From: 20CM-2-65-7 sp963830455
Lineage (GTDB): Bacteria > Gemmatimonadota > Gemmatimonadetes > Gemmatimonadales > GWC2-71-9
Reading direction: 5' to 3'
DNA length: 64,000 nucleotides
Assembly: GCA_963830455.1 (NCBI GenBank)
Contig: CAWHMT010000004.1
Location: forward strand, 124,001-188,000
The notes beneath the pieces are model-generated. The model saw only the letters and a list, made by a program, of their open reading frames with translations. It searched no databases and was not told the DNA's origin. Below, piece by piece: positions 1-8,009 of the stretch (position 1 is the stretch's first letter; each line of letters starts with the position of its first letter). Position numbers and translations under genes: made by a program.

Positions 1-1154
1 ACGGCGATCGCAGTCGACTTGGCGAGCGGCAGCAGCGAGCGCTCGTTCTTCAGTAGGACGATCGATTCACCGGAAACACGACGGGCCAAGGCGCGCAGCT
101 CCGCAGCGGCCGGCGCGGTGCGCGCGCGATACGGATCGCGGAACAGGCCGAGCCGCATCTTGGCGCGCAGGATCCGCATCACTGCCGAATCCACGACCGC
201 CATCGGAATCCGGCCCGAGCGAACGAGCGCCGCCATCGAGTCGCTCGCGTAGATGCTGCTCATCATGTCCATGTCCACGCCCGCCGTCAGCGCGCGCCGT
301 CCCGCTTCGGCCGGCGATCCCGCGACGCCGTGGGAAATCAGCTCGGCGACGGATGTCCAGTCGCTCACGACGAAGCCGGGGAATCTCCACTCGCGCCGCA
401 GCACCGTATCGGTGAGCCAGGCGTTGCCCGAAGCAGGAACGCCGGAGATGTCGTTGAATGCCGACATGACACTCGCGACACCGGCATCCACGGCCGCCTT
501 GAACGGCGGGAGGTACAGCTCGCGCATCGTGCGCTCGGAAATCTCGGTTTCGTTGTATTCCCTCCCCGCCTCCGAGGCGCCATAGCCGGCGAAATGTTTT
601 ACGGTGGCAAAGATCGTCTGCTGAAAGCCCCGCACGCGCGCGGCGGCCATGAGCGATCCCAGATACGGATCCTCACCTGCCCCTTCAGCGATTCGTCCCC
701 AGCGCGGATCGCGCGCGATGTCGACCATGGGCGCGTAGGTCCAGCTGAGCCCCGCGGCCGCTGCTTCCAGCCCTGCGGCGCGGGCGGTCGCTTCGGCGGC
801 TTCGGGGTCGAACGCGCTGGCTTCGCCGAGGGGAATCGGAAAGATCGTGCGATACCCATGGATCACGTCGAGACCGAACAGCAGCGGGATCTTGAGCCGC
901 GACTCCGTGACGGCGATGCGCTGCACCGGGGTGGTGTTTTCCGCCCCGATCACGTTGAATAGGCCGCCCAGTTTTCCGGCCCGCACCAGCTGCAGCTGCG
1001 GCGGCGAGGCGCGCCCGTCCGCCGACAGGAGATTGAGCTGGCCGAGCTTTTCTTCGAGCGTCATTTGCCGCAGGAGGGAGTCGAGATTCTGTGCGGCTGC
1101 CGCGCCTGAATAGATGAAGAGGGCAGCCAGGACCGTGGTGTAGCGATGCAACAT
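1..1154 (-). CDS. bglX: GH3 family beta-glucosidase, BglX-like (3' end beyond window)
   Basis: A periplasmic glycoside hydrolase that removes terminal beta-linked glucose. The reverse strand reads without a stop from ATG 1154 to base 1, about 384 codons, so the C-terminal half is missing. The protein begins with a signal peptide ending in AAAAQ, followed by the GH3 opening LRQMTLEEKLGQL. It then shows the family blocks LFGLDVIHGYRTIFP, APMVDIARDPRWGR, ATVKHFAGYG and MSAFNDISGVPASGN. The nucleophile motif VVSDW places the catalytic Asp at residue 265. Complete BglX proteins are about 750 aa. It is divergent from the TonB receptor at 1288 and probably belongs to the same glycan-use locus. The family call is firm; the exact linkage cleaved is inferred. 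Confidence 0.9.
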   Translation of the reverse strand, partial: MLHRYTTVLAALFIYSGAAAAQNLDSLLRQMTLEEKLGQLNLLSADGRASPPQLQLVRAGKLGGLFNVIGAENTTPVQRIAVTESRLKIPLLFGLDVIHGYRTIFPIPLGEASAFDPEAAEATARAAGLEAAAAGLSWTYAPMVDIARDPRWGRIAEGAGEDPYLGSLMAAARVRGFQQTIFATVKHFAGYGASEAGREYNETEISERTMRELYLPPFKAAVDAGVASVMSAFNDISGVPASGNAWLTDTVLRREWRFPGFVVSDWTSVAELISHGVAGSPAEAGRRALTAGVDMDMMSSIYASDSMAALVRSGRIPMAVVDSAVMRILRAKMRLGLFRDPYRARTAPAAAELRALARRVSGESIVLLKNERSLLPLAKSTAIA

Positions 1155-1162
1155 AGGACGGA

Positions 1163-1189
1163 GTCTCCGGTATCCAGGGATCGGGAGAC
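1163..1189. repeat. Imperfect 27-bp palindrome in the bglX leader
   Basis: Two 13-base arms match at 9 of 13 positions around a central A. Both outer ends read GTCTCC/GGAGAC. It lies 9 bp upstream of the bglX ATG, where a LacI-type operator or a small leader hairpin could sit. The rest of the 133-bp gap to the TonB receptor shows no gene. Confidence 0.3.
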
Positions 1190-1287
1190 TGGAAAGCTAC
1201 GGCGCAAAACGAGACGGCGTGAAGCCCTAGCGGGGCCCGGGACAGGCTGGGCAACTTACGGCCACTGACTCCTACGGGGATCGTTCT

Positions 1288-4200
1288 ATGTGGCGTCGCC
1301 ATCTTCTGTGGTTCGCTTCCGTCAGCCTGTTTCTCCTTCCTCTTACGCTCAGCGCACAGACAACGACCGGCACGATTCGCGGCTACGTCAAAGACCAGAA
1401 TGGCGCGGGGGTGGACGGCGCCCAAGTCCGGGCGCGTCAAACCACAACGGGGGTGGAACGCTCGACCACCACGCGTTCGGACGGATCCTACGTCATGCCG
1501 GGGTTGGCGCCCGCGACCTATGACTTAGCCATCCGGCAGGTTGGATTTTCGCCGGTGCAGCGTCAGGTGGTCGTTCAGATCGGCGCCACGCAAGTCGTCG
1601 ATTTCACGCTGCAAGCCGGTGCTCTCGAGCTGCAGGCGGTCACCGTCGAAGCAGCCCCGACGATCGAGATGCGTACCTCGGAACTCGCCACGAACATCAC
1701 ACCGCAGCAGATCGAGCAGCTGCCCACCGTGAGCCGAAACTTTCTCGACCTGGCCGTGCTGGCTCCTGGCGTTACAGTGTCGGAGGATCGCATTAACGCA
1801 ACCGGGACCCGGACGTTCAGCGCCGGTGGGGCCAGCCCGAACCAGTCGAACATTTTCGTAGACGGCTCGAGCCTGAAGAACGATCTGACGGGGGGGGGCG
1901 TCGCCGGTCAGGACGCGAGCCGCGGGAATCCGTTCCCGCGGAACGCGATCCAGGAGTACCGAGTCATCACCCAGAACTTCAAGGCGGAGTATCAGAAGTC
2001 CGCGAGCGCGATCATCACAGCTAATACGCGCTCGGGAGGGAATACATGGACGGGGAACGCGTTCTTCACGTATTCGGGCAAGGATCTGGTGGCGCTCGAC
2101 ACGTTCCAGCTCGTGCAGCAGGACAGGAACCCCAGCTTCAGCGAGCCGGACTTCACACGCTACCTGGGAGGACTGAGCGTCGGCGGCCCGCTCGTGCGTA
2201 ACCGGCTGTTCTTCTTTGGTTCGTACGAGGGGAACTACCAAGACCGCTCAAACTTCGTGAACATCACGCCGCAGACGGGATTCCCGGGAATCGACACGGT
2301 GAACCTCGTGCAATACAACGGGAACTTCACGTCGCCGTTCCGCGAAACCCTGCTCTTCGGCAAGCTGAGCTACGCCATCAATGAGAATTCGTCAGCGGAG
2401 CTCAGCTTCAACGATCGCCACGAGACGGACATTCGAGATTTCGGCGGCGGAGACGCCGGGCGAACGTACCCAGCTGCCGTCAATTTTCGTCAGGACGTGT
2501 CGGTCGCCCAGGCGCGGTACAATCGCACTTGGGGAGGATGGTTCAATGAATTCAAGGTCGACTATTCACATTTCCGCCGTAATCCGTCCCCCAACAATCC
2601 GGGGGTCCCGGCACGCAAGTACATCTATCAGATTCCCGCCACCACCAACACGCAGACCGCGTGGGTCGGCAGCGACGTCAGCGAGCAGGACTTCATCCAG
2701 GATCGAGTTGGGCTCCGCAACGACCTCACGTACAGCGGCAAGCAGCAGCACGTGATCAAGGCCGGCGTGAGTGTAGACCTTCTGACATACGACATCAGCA
2801 AGTTGAACAACGGGACGCCGGAGTTCGATTACGCCCAGTACGTCGATTCGGGCTCGCACGACTTCACGACTAATCCCACAGGCCGTCCCTTCAACTTCAC
2901 TCACCCGTACCGGCTGATCTACGCCACCGGCGCGGGGATCGTCAACAAGAAGAACACGCAGCTTGGGGTGTACCTGCAGGACGACTGGACACCCACGCCG
3001 CGCCTGACGCTAAACCTGGGGATTCGGTGGGACATGGAGTCGGGCATGCTGAACACCGACTACGTAACGCCACAAGCGGTCGTCGACACGCTCACGCGCT
3101 ACAACGACTCGCTCCCGACGCCGCTCGATTTGAACCGGTACATCAGCAACGGCAATAACCGCCAGCCGTTCAAGGGGGCGTTCCAGCCGCGCGTAGGACT
3201 CTCGTACGCCCTGGACGACGCCAACAAGACCGTCCTCTTCGGGGGCGTGGGGATCTATTACGACCGGTCGCTGTTCGATTTTTCGATCGATGAGATCCAG
3301 AAGATCGAACGTCCGACGTACTTCGTCCGGTTCGACGACGATACTGTCGCTACCCCAGGGCTCGTCCAGTGGAACGACAGCTACCTGACGGCCGACACGA
3401 GCGTCATCAGCGGCCTCGCCCGCTCCTCCGGCCAGCCGGAAGCGTTCCTGCTCGATAACGACATGAAGCTGCCCAGGTCGACCCAGTGGAGTCTGGGCGT
3501 TCGGCGTGTGTTCGGATCGTGGGTGGCAGCGGTCTCATACCAGGGTCAGCGTGGCACCGATTTATTCACATACAACTGGGCGAACATCGGGATCAATCCC
3601 ACGACCGGGCTTTGCTGCGTCAGCTTCAACATCGGAGCTCACGGGTACAACAACTTCATCTACTCGACGAACGACGGGAAGACGTGGTACGACGCCGTGT
3701 CGCTGCAACTCGACCGCTCGTATCGCGCGTCGGCCAGCGGCTTCGGCTGGGGTGGCGGTCTCGTCTATACGTACGCGCAGCGTTACGTCGCCGGGGTCGA
3801 TAATCTGAACGACATCGGCGGGTCGTTCCCCGGTGGATTCCCCAACGCCCGCAGTATTGCCAAGCGAGTCGATGGCGGCGGCAATGACGAGCGCCATCGC
3901 GTCGTGGCGAACTGGATCATGAACGTTCCCCAGCTCGCGGGGATCCAGTTCAGCGGGCTGATCACGCTCGGAAGCGGCGCGCGGCAGGACGTCGGCACGC
4001 CTCCGCGGTTCGGTGGCGTCGAGGACTCCACCTACTTCCCGGGGGCATTCCAGCCGCCGAAGCAGAACTTCTTTGTGTTCGGCGGCTGGGCGTACCGCCG
4101 AGTCGATCTCAAGCTCCGCAAGGACTTCCCAAGGATGGGAGGGACGACGCTCGCCGTGACGCTCGACATGTTCAACGTGTTCAACTACCAAAACTACGGC

Positions 4201-4317
4201 GGCTATCAGACTAACGTTCCGAATCCGAACCCGCAGCACACATGGTCGGTGGGGCTGCCCCAGCAAGTGGTGAGCGACGCGCGGCGCGTGCAGTTGGGAG
4301 CGGAAGTAGCCTTCTGA
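1288..4317 (+). CDS. TonB-dependent receptor with carboxypeptidase-like N-terminal domain (Oar type)
   Basis: An outer-membrane transporter of 1009 aa. A signal peptide (MWRRHLLWFASV to LSAQ) precedes a carboxypeptidase regulatory-like Ig fold (about 24-115: TGTIRGYVKDQNGAGV, GSYVMPGLAPATY). Next comes a plug domain (about 120-240: PQQIEQLPTVSRNF, SGGASPNQSNIFVDG). The rest is a long beta barrel rich in aromatic/Asp/Asn strands, with the TonB-linked repeat LGLRWDMESG-like at about 580 and a C-terminal strand ending in VAF. I see no N-terminal TonB-box extension. It is divergent from bglX and directly upstream of a GH144-like lipoprotein, so uptake of glucan fragments is a reasonable inference. 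Peptide uptake, as in other Oar-type proteins, is the alternative. Confidence 0.88.
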   Translation: MWRRHLLWFASVSLFLLPLTLSAQTTTGTIRGYVKDQNGAGVDGAQVRARQTTTGVERSTTTRSDGSYVMPGLAPATYDLAIRQVGFSPVQRQVVVQIGATQVVDFTLQAGALELQAVTVEAAPTIEMRTSELATNITPQQIEQLPTVSRNFLDLAVLAPGVTVSEDRINATGTRTFSAGGASPNQSNIFVDGSSLKNDLTGGGVAGQDASRGNPFPRNAIQEYRVITQNFKAEYQKSASAIITANTRSGGNTWTGNAFFTYSGKDLVALDTFQLVQQDRNPSFSEPDFTRYLGGLSVGGPLVRNRLFFFGSYEGNYQDRSNFVNITPQTGFPGIDTVNLVQYNGNFTSPFRETLLFGKLSYAINENSSAELSFNDRHETDIRDFGGGDAGRTYPAAVNFRQDVSVAQARYNRTWGGWFNEFKVDYSHFRRNPSPNNPGVPARKYIYQIPATTNTQTAWVGSDVSEQDFIQDRVGLRNDLTYSGKQQHVIKAGVSVDLLTYDISKLNNGTPEFDYAQYVDSGSHDFTTNPTGRPFNFTHPYRLIYATGAGIVNKKNTQLGVYLQDDWTPTPRLTLNLGIRWDMESGMLNTDYVTPQAVVDTLTRYNDSLPTPLDLNRYISNGNNRQPFKGAFQPRVGLSYALDDANKTVLFGGVGIYYDRSLFDFSIDEIQKIERPTYFVRFDDDTVATPGLVQWNDSYLTADTSVISGLARSSGQPEAFLLDNDMKLPRSTQWSLGVRRVFGSWVAAVSYQGQRGTDLFTYNWANIGINPTTGLCCVSFNIGAHGYNNFIYSTNDGKTWYDAVSLQLDRSYRASASGFGWGGGLVYTYAQRYVAGVDNLNDIGGSFPGGFPNARSIAKRVDGGGNDERHRVVANWIMNVPQLAGIQFSGLITLGSGARQDVGTPPRFGGVEDSTYFPGAFQPPKQNFFVFGGWAYRRVDLKLRKDFPRMGGTTLAVTLDMFNVFNYQNYGGYQTNVPNPNPQHTWSVGLPQQVVSDARRVQLGAEVAF

Positions 4318-5717
4318 GACTCCCGACCCGGTTTAGCGCCATAGTTGTTGCCCTGGCCCTCGGAGGCTGCTCCGGCAACTCCGGGGGCCCGGGCGTTTCA
4401 CCCGACACGGTGGCATTCCTCGACACCCTGCAGCACCGCACGTTCAACTTTTTCTGGGACCTGACGCCGGCCTCCAACGGCCTCACGCCGGACCGCTGGC
4501 CCACGCCGTCATTCTCCAGCATCGCCGCCGTCGGCTTCGCGCTCACCGCCTATCCGATCGGCGTCGAGCGCGGCTGGGTCACGCGCGCGCAGGCCGCCGA
4601 CCGCACGCTGGCGACGCTGCGCTTCTTCTGGACCGCGCCGCAGGACTCGGCCGGCCCCAACACAACCGGCTATCGCGGCTTCTTCTATCATTTCCTCGAC
4701 ATGCAGACCGGCCGCCGCTTCCAGACGGTCGAGCTGTCGACCATCGACACTTCGCTCCTGCTCGGCGGCGTGCTGTTCGCGCAATCGTACTTCACCGGCA
4801 GCGATACCACGGAAAGAGAGATCCGCGCGCTCGCCGACTCGATCTACTTCCGCGTCGACTGGGCATGGGCGCGCGCGCGCCCGCCGGCCGTGAGCATGGG
4901 CTGGCATCCCGAAACGGGCTTCATCAACGCCGACTGGATCGGCTACAACGAGGCCATGATCCTCAACATCCTCGCCCTCGGCTCGCCGACGCATCCGGTC
5001 GATTCGACCACGTGGGGCGCGTGGGTGAGCGGCTACCAGTGGGGTACCTACCACGGCCAGAGCTTCGTCCAGTTCGCGCCGCTGTTCGGCCATCAGTACT
5101 CACACGTCTGGATCGATTTCCGCAACATCAAAGACGCCTACATGCAGGGGCGCGGGATCGACTATTTCGAGAACTCGCGCCGCGCCACGCTATCGCAGCG
5201 CGCCTACGCGATCGCCAATCCCGGCGCCTGGCGCGGCTACAGCGCCGACGTGTGGGGACTCACCGCGTGCGACGGCCCGGCCGACAAGACCCTCACTCTG
5301 GCGGGCCGCAGCCGGCAGTTCCACACCTACGCCGCGCGCGGCGCCGGACTGAACGACGAGCGGGATGACGGCACGCTCTGTCCAACCGCCGTCGGCGGCT
5401 CGCTTCCCTTCGCTCCTGAGATCACGATCCCGGCGCTGCTCGCGATGCGCACGACGTACGGCGACAAGCTGTACCAGACCTACGGCTTCCTCGACGCCTT
5501 CAATCCGACGTTTACCGCGCAGGGCCAGCAAGCAGTGGGAACGGTCGATCCGTCACTCGGCTGGTTCGACGTGGACTACCTTGGGATCGACCAGGGCCCC
5601 ATACTCATCATGATCGAAAACCACCGTACCGGATTCGTCTGGAACGTCATGAAGACCAATCCGCACATCATCAGGGGTCTGCAGCGCGCCGGCTTCAGCG
5701 GCGGCTGGCTGCCATAG
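4314..5717 (+). CDS. Glucoamylase-like (PF10091/GH144) lipoprotein, probable endo-beta-1,2-glucanase
   Basis: A predicted exported glycanase of about 467 aa. The fold signature includes FNFFWDLTPASNGL, SIAAVGFALTAYPIGVERGW, WHPETGFINADWIGYNEAMIL and FQPLFG-like FAPLFGHQYSHVWIDF. The end reads WFDVDYLGIDQGPIL and NPHIIRGLQRAGF, typical of the GH144/DUF1977-like glucoamylase group. No ATG, GTG or TTG lies near the signal peptide. The nearest ATG (4242) would add 24 poorly sequenced residues and overlap the receptor by 76 bp. A CTG at 4314, sharing bases with the receptor stop (CTGA), gives a clean lipoprotein signal, MRLPTRFSAIVVALALGGCS, so I favour it. Next to a GH3 enzyme and a TonB receptor, a beta-1,2-glucan role is inferred. 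Confidence 0.78.
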   Translation: MRLPTRFSAIVVALALGGCSGNSGGPGVSPDTVAFLDTLQHRTFNFFWDLTPASNGLTPDRWPTPSFSSIAAVGFALTAYPIGVERGWVTRAQAADRTLATLRFFWTAPQDSAGPNTTGYRGFFYHFLDMQTGRRFQTVELSTIDTSLLLGGVLFAQSYFTGSDTTEREIRALADSIYFRVDWAWARARPPAVSMGWHPETGFINADWIGYNEAMILNILALGSPTHPVDSTTWGAWVSGYQWGTYHGQSFVQFAPLFGHQYSHVWIDFRNIKDAYMQGRGIDYFENSRRATLSQRAYAIANPGAWRGYSADVWGLTACDGPADKTLTLAGRSRQFHTYAARGAGLNDERDDGTLCPTAVGGSLPFAPEITIPALLAMRTTYGDKLYQTYGFLDAFNPTFTAQGQQAVGTVDPSLGWFDVDYLGIDQGPILIMIENHRTGFVWNVMKTNPHIIRGLQRAGFSGGWLP

Positions 5718-6181
5718 TGTCCGCACTCCTCTCGGCATTCGCCGGACTACCCAATGCCGCCGAACCCGTCCCGGGATGGGTGACGGGCGGTCAGCCGACC
5801 GAGCAGCAGATCAAAGCGTTCAAGGCGGCCGGCGGTGAGGTCGTGCTCGACAACCGTGATCCGATGGAACCGCGCCCGTTTGATGAGCCGACAGTGGTGC
5901 GCGGCGCGGGGCTCGAGTATCAAAGCCTGCCAATCGTCCACGGGGCAGTGACGGTGGGTACGATGAAGGGAATGCACGAGATGCTCCGCCGGCTCGTAGG
6001 GCGGAAAGCGCTGCTACACTGCTCCAGCGGGAATCGAACCTCCGCCGCGTTGATTCCGTACTTGATGGTCGATGCGAAAATGGAACAAGACGATGCCGTG
6101 GATCTCGCGATGCGAGGAGGGCTCAGAAGCGCTGAGTTGATGGAATTGGCGCTGCAATACGCAAGCAACCCTGACGAGTGA
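5717..6181 (+). CDS. Beta-lactamase-hydrolase-like/DSP-type protein phosphatase domain protein
   Basis: A small cytoplasmic protein of 154 aa with a dual-specificity phosphatase fold. The P-loop HCSSGNRTSA (HCx5R type, with Cys as nucleophile and Arg binding phosphate) lies near residue 100. The N-terminal part, GWVTGGQPTEQQIKAFKAAG, matches the start of DUF442/BLH-type phosphatases. The GTG start overlaps the upstream TAG by one base (TAGTG), so it is translationally coupled to the glucanase gene. Its substrate is unknown. Members of this family elsewhere act in sulfide metabolism or as protein tyrosine phosphatases; the neighbourhood does not decide between these. Confidence 0.75.
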   Translation: MSALLSAFAGLPNAAEPVPGWVTGGQPTEQQIKAFKAAGGEVVLDNRDPMEPRPFDEPTVVRGAGLEYQSLPIVHGAVTVGTMKGMHEMLRRLVGRKALLHCSSGNRTSAALIPYLMVDAKMEQDDAVDLAMRGGLRSAELMELALQYASNPDE

Positions 6182-6245
6182 GTGTTTTCCGGACTACTGT
6201 TCACTGCGACCCGCTGTGCGTCTGTCTGCCTAGCTTTTGCCTGTC

Positions 6246-6632
6246 CTAAGCCTTGGGTTCTTCTCGTCCGCCCGCATACCGGTGCCAGTACATCCGCATT
6301 TCAGAGATCTTGCCGTCTTTCGTCTCACAAAAGATCGCCCCGCGCGCGTCCACCTGTTCGCCCGTTCGGCGGCGCCGGAACGTGCAGCGAAACTCCGTCG
6401 CAAACCACGGGCCGGCGACGTAGATCTCACCCGAGCTGAATTTGGTTTCCGCCTGATGCAGCGGGATGTCTTTCCAGTACGCGCGGATCGCGACGAGACC
6501 GCGGTCCGGCTGGCTGAACGGCGTCTCGAGAAACACCGCGTCGTCGGTGAAGATCGACGCGATCGCCTCGACGTCGCCCCGCTCCCACCCCTTGCCGAAG
6601 TTGTCGATCAGCGCCCGATAGCTCTCAGTCAT
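6246..6632 (-). CDS. NTF2-like (SnoaL/DUF4440-type) protein
   Basis: A 128-aa single-domain protein with the cone-shaped NTF2-like fold: YRALIDNFGKGWERGDVEAIASIFTDDAVFLETPF, then GLVAIRAYW and DGKISEMRMYWHR. Such proteins bind small hydrophobic ligands or act as isomerases or hydrolases; nothing here fixes the ligand. The ATG at 6632 is only 21 bp from the divergent start at 6654. Its likely -10 (TATATT, 6645 down to 6640) stands 7 nt from the ATG, implying a leaderless mRNA. Confidence 0.75.
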   Translation of the reverse strand: MTESYRALIDNFGKGWERGDVEAIASIFTDDAVFLETPFSQPDRGLVAIRAYWKDIPLHQAETKFSSGEIYVAGPWFATEFRCTFRRRRTGEQVDARGAIFCETKDGKISEMRMYWHRYAGGREEPKA

Positions 6633-6653
6633 GCGCGCAAATATACTCGCCGC
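6633..6653. promoter_or_regulatory. Divergent, overlapping leaderless promoters
   Basis: This 21-bp gap holds one AT core. Forward, TATACT (6642-6647) is followed by exactly 6 nt and the ATG at 6654. Reverse, TATATT (6645-6640) is followed by 7 nt and the ATG at 6632. The two -10 hexamers overlap by four bases, so the two promoters should compete for polymerase. The call is inference from spacing. Confidence 0.5.
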
Positions 6654-8009
6654 ATGCGCCGGACCGCGTTGCTGATTGGCGTAGCCGCAATGGCCTGCCG
6701 CCCCGCGGCCGATGACGGCCTCACACTGCTGTTTCTGGGCCGCTCCTCAGCCGCCCGCGTAGGCCGGATCTCCTGGGCTGCCGACGCCCCCCGCAGCCGG
6801 CTCGTTGCCTTCGACGGAGACCTGCACGTCGTCCGCACGATCGCGAACCCGCGAATCTCGAGCCCTGTCGCGGTCGCCCCATATCCCAACTCCCGACTCC
6901 TAATCACCGAACGCACGGGCGAAGGCGTGGTATTCGATACCGCCGGCACTCCCATCCGCGAATGGGAAAGCCCCTTCGTTGCCGCCCTCTACGCGACCGA
7001 CGGCCCTCTCGTCTACGCGTCGCGCTCGCCGTTCTTCGTGCAGCTCGTGGGCGAGGACGGGAGCGCACCGTTGGTGTGGGAGCTCGATACGCTCGGCATT
7101 CCCCGTGTGGGACTCGGCACCATCCACGTCCCCGACATCAAGTATCTGGCTCAGCTGGTGAACGCGGGGCCGGTCGCGGCCTACGATCGCGTCGTCTATT
7201 TCGCGCCGCTCGTGCGCGACGAGATCCTGCGCCTCGACGCAGCGGGCTCTCCCGTGTGGCGCAGCGCGCGCGGCTTGATCCCAATCGAGCGCGATCCGCG
7301 CTTTGCCGCGGGAAACGAACGGCGTGTCGAGCACGCGCTCATCAACATCGCGATGACCGTCGGCCCCGATGGCCGCCTGTACGTGCTCGGCGGGCAGGAC
7401 TCCGCCGCAACCCGGCTGCGGCTCGATGTCCTGGACACCGGGACAGGCGCAATACTGGAGAGTCGCATTTTGGGCACGCCCGCCACCGCGATCGCGGTGA
7501 ATCGCCGCGGCCGCATCCGCATCCTGGACCCCGAGGCGCTGCTGGCGCAGACGCCGACCAGGGGACGAGAGCTGTTTACGCCGGCGTTCGCGTTGCGCGA
7601 CCTCGCGGGCAGAGCCGTCCGGCTCGAGGATTACCGGGGGAAAGTGACCCTCGTGAACTTCTGGGCGTCCTGGTGTGAGCCGTGTCGCGCGGAGTTTCCG
7701 CACATGGCGGCACTGTATCGCGAGACGAGTCGTAGCGACTTCGACATCGCGGCGATCTCCGATGACGTGAGCGACAGTCAGATGCGCGCGTTTGTGCGCG
7801 AATTCAAGCCGCCGTTCCCGATTCTCGTGGGTCGAGGCCGCATGAAGGGCGCGTATCACTTCCGTGGTTTGCCCTATTCCGTTCTGCTCGACCGGCAAGG
7901 TCGCGTGATCGAGCGCATCTTTGGGTTCGGTGGAGAACAGGAGTTTCGTCACCTGCGGGAAATCATCTCGAGGGAGATCGATGCTGACTCTGCTGCTGCT
8001 CGTCGCTAG
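6654..8009 (+). CDS. Lipoprotein with beta-propeller-like N-terminus and thioredoxin/TlpA-like C-terminus
   Basis: A 451-aa predicted lipoprotein (lipobox VAAMACRP near residue 14). Residues about 25-300 look like a degenerate six-bladed 6-bladed/NHL-type propeller (repeated LLITERTGEGVVFDTAG, VVYFAPLVRDEILRLDAAG, PDGRLYVLGG). Residues about 310-445 are an AhpC/TlpA thioredoxin domain with the redox motif WCEPC (Cys341, Cys344) and the cis-Pro region FRGLPYSVLLDRQG. The likely role is periplasmic disulfide or peroxide chemistry; partners are unknown. The last 29 bases overlap the next gene. I chose ATG 6654 because it directly precedes the signal peptide. A short cccaactcccgactccta repeat at 6885-6902 sits in the propeller part. 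Confidence 0.75.
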   Translation: MRRTALLIGVAAMACRPAADDGLTLLFLGRSSAARVGRISWAADAPRSRLVAFDGDLHVVRTIANPRISSPVAVAPYPNSRLLITERTGEGVVFDTAGTPIREWESPFVAALYATDGPLVYASRSPFFVQLVGEDGSAPLVWELDTLGIPRVGLGTIHVPDIKYLAQLVNAGPVAAYDRVVYFAPLVRDEILRLDAAGSPVWRSARGLIPIERDPRFAAGNERRVEHALINIAMTVGPDGRLYVLGGQDSAATRLRLDVLDTGTGAILESRILGTPATAIAVNRRGRIRILDPEALLAQTPTRGRELFTPAFALRDLAGRAVRLEDYRGKVTLVNFWASWCEPCRAEFPHMAALYRETSRSDFDIAAISDDVSDSQMRAFVREFKPPFPILVGRGRMKGAYHFRGLPYSVLLDRQGRVIERIFGFGGEQEFRHLREIISREIDADSAAARR

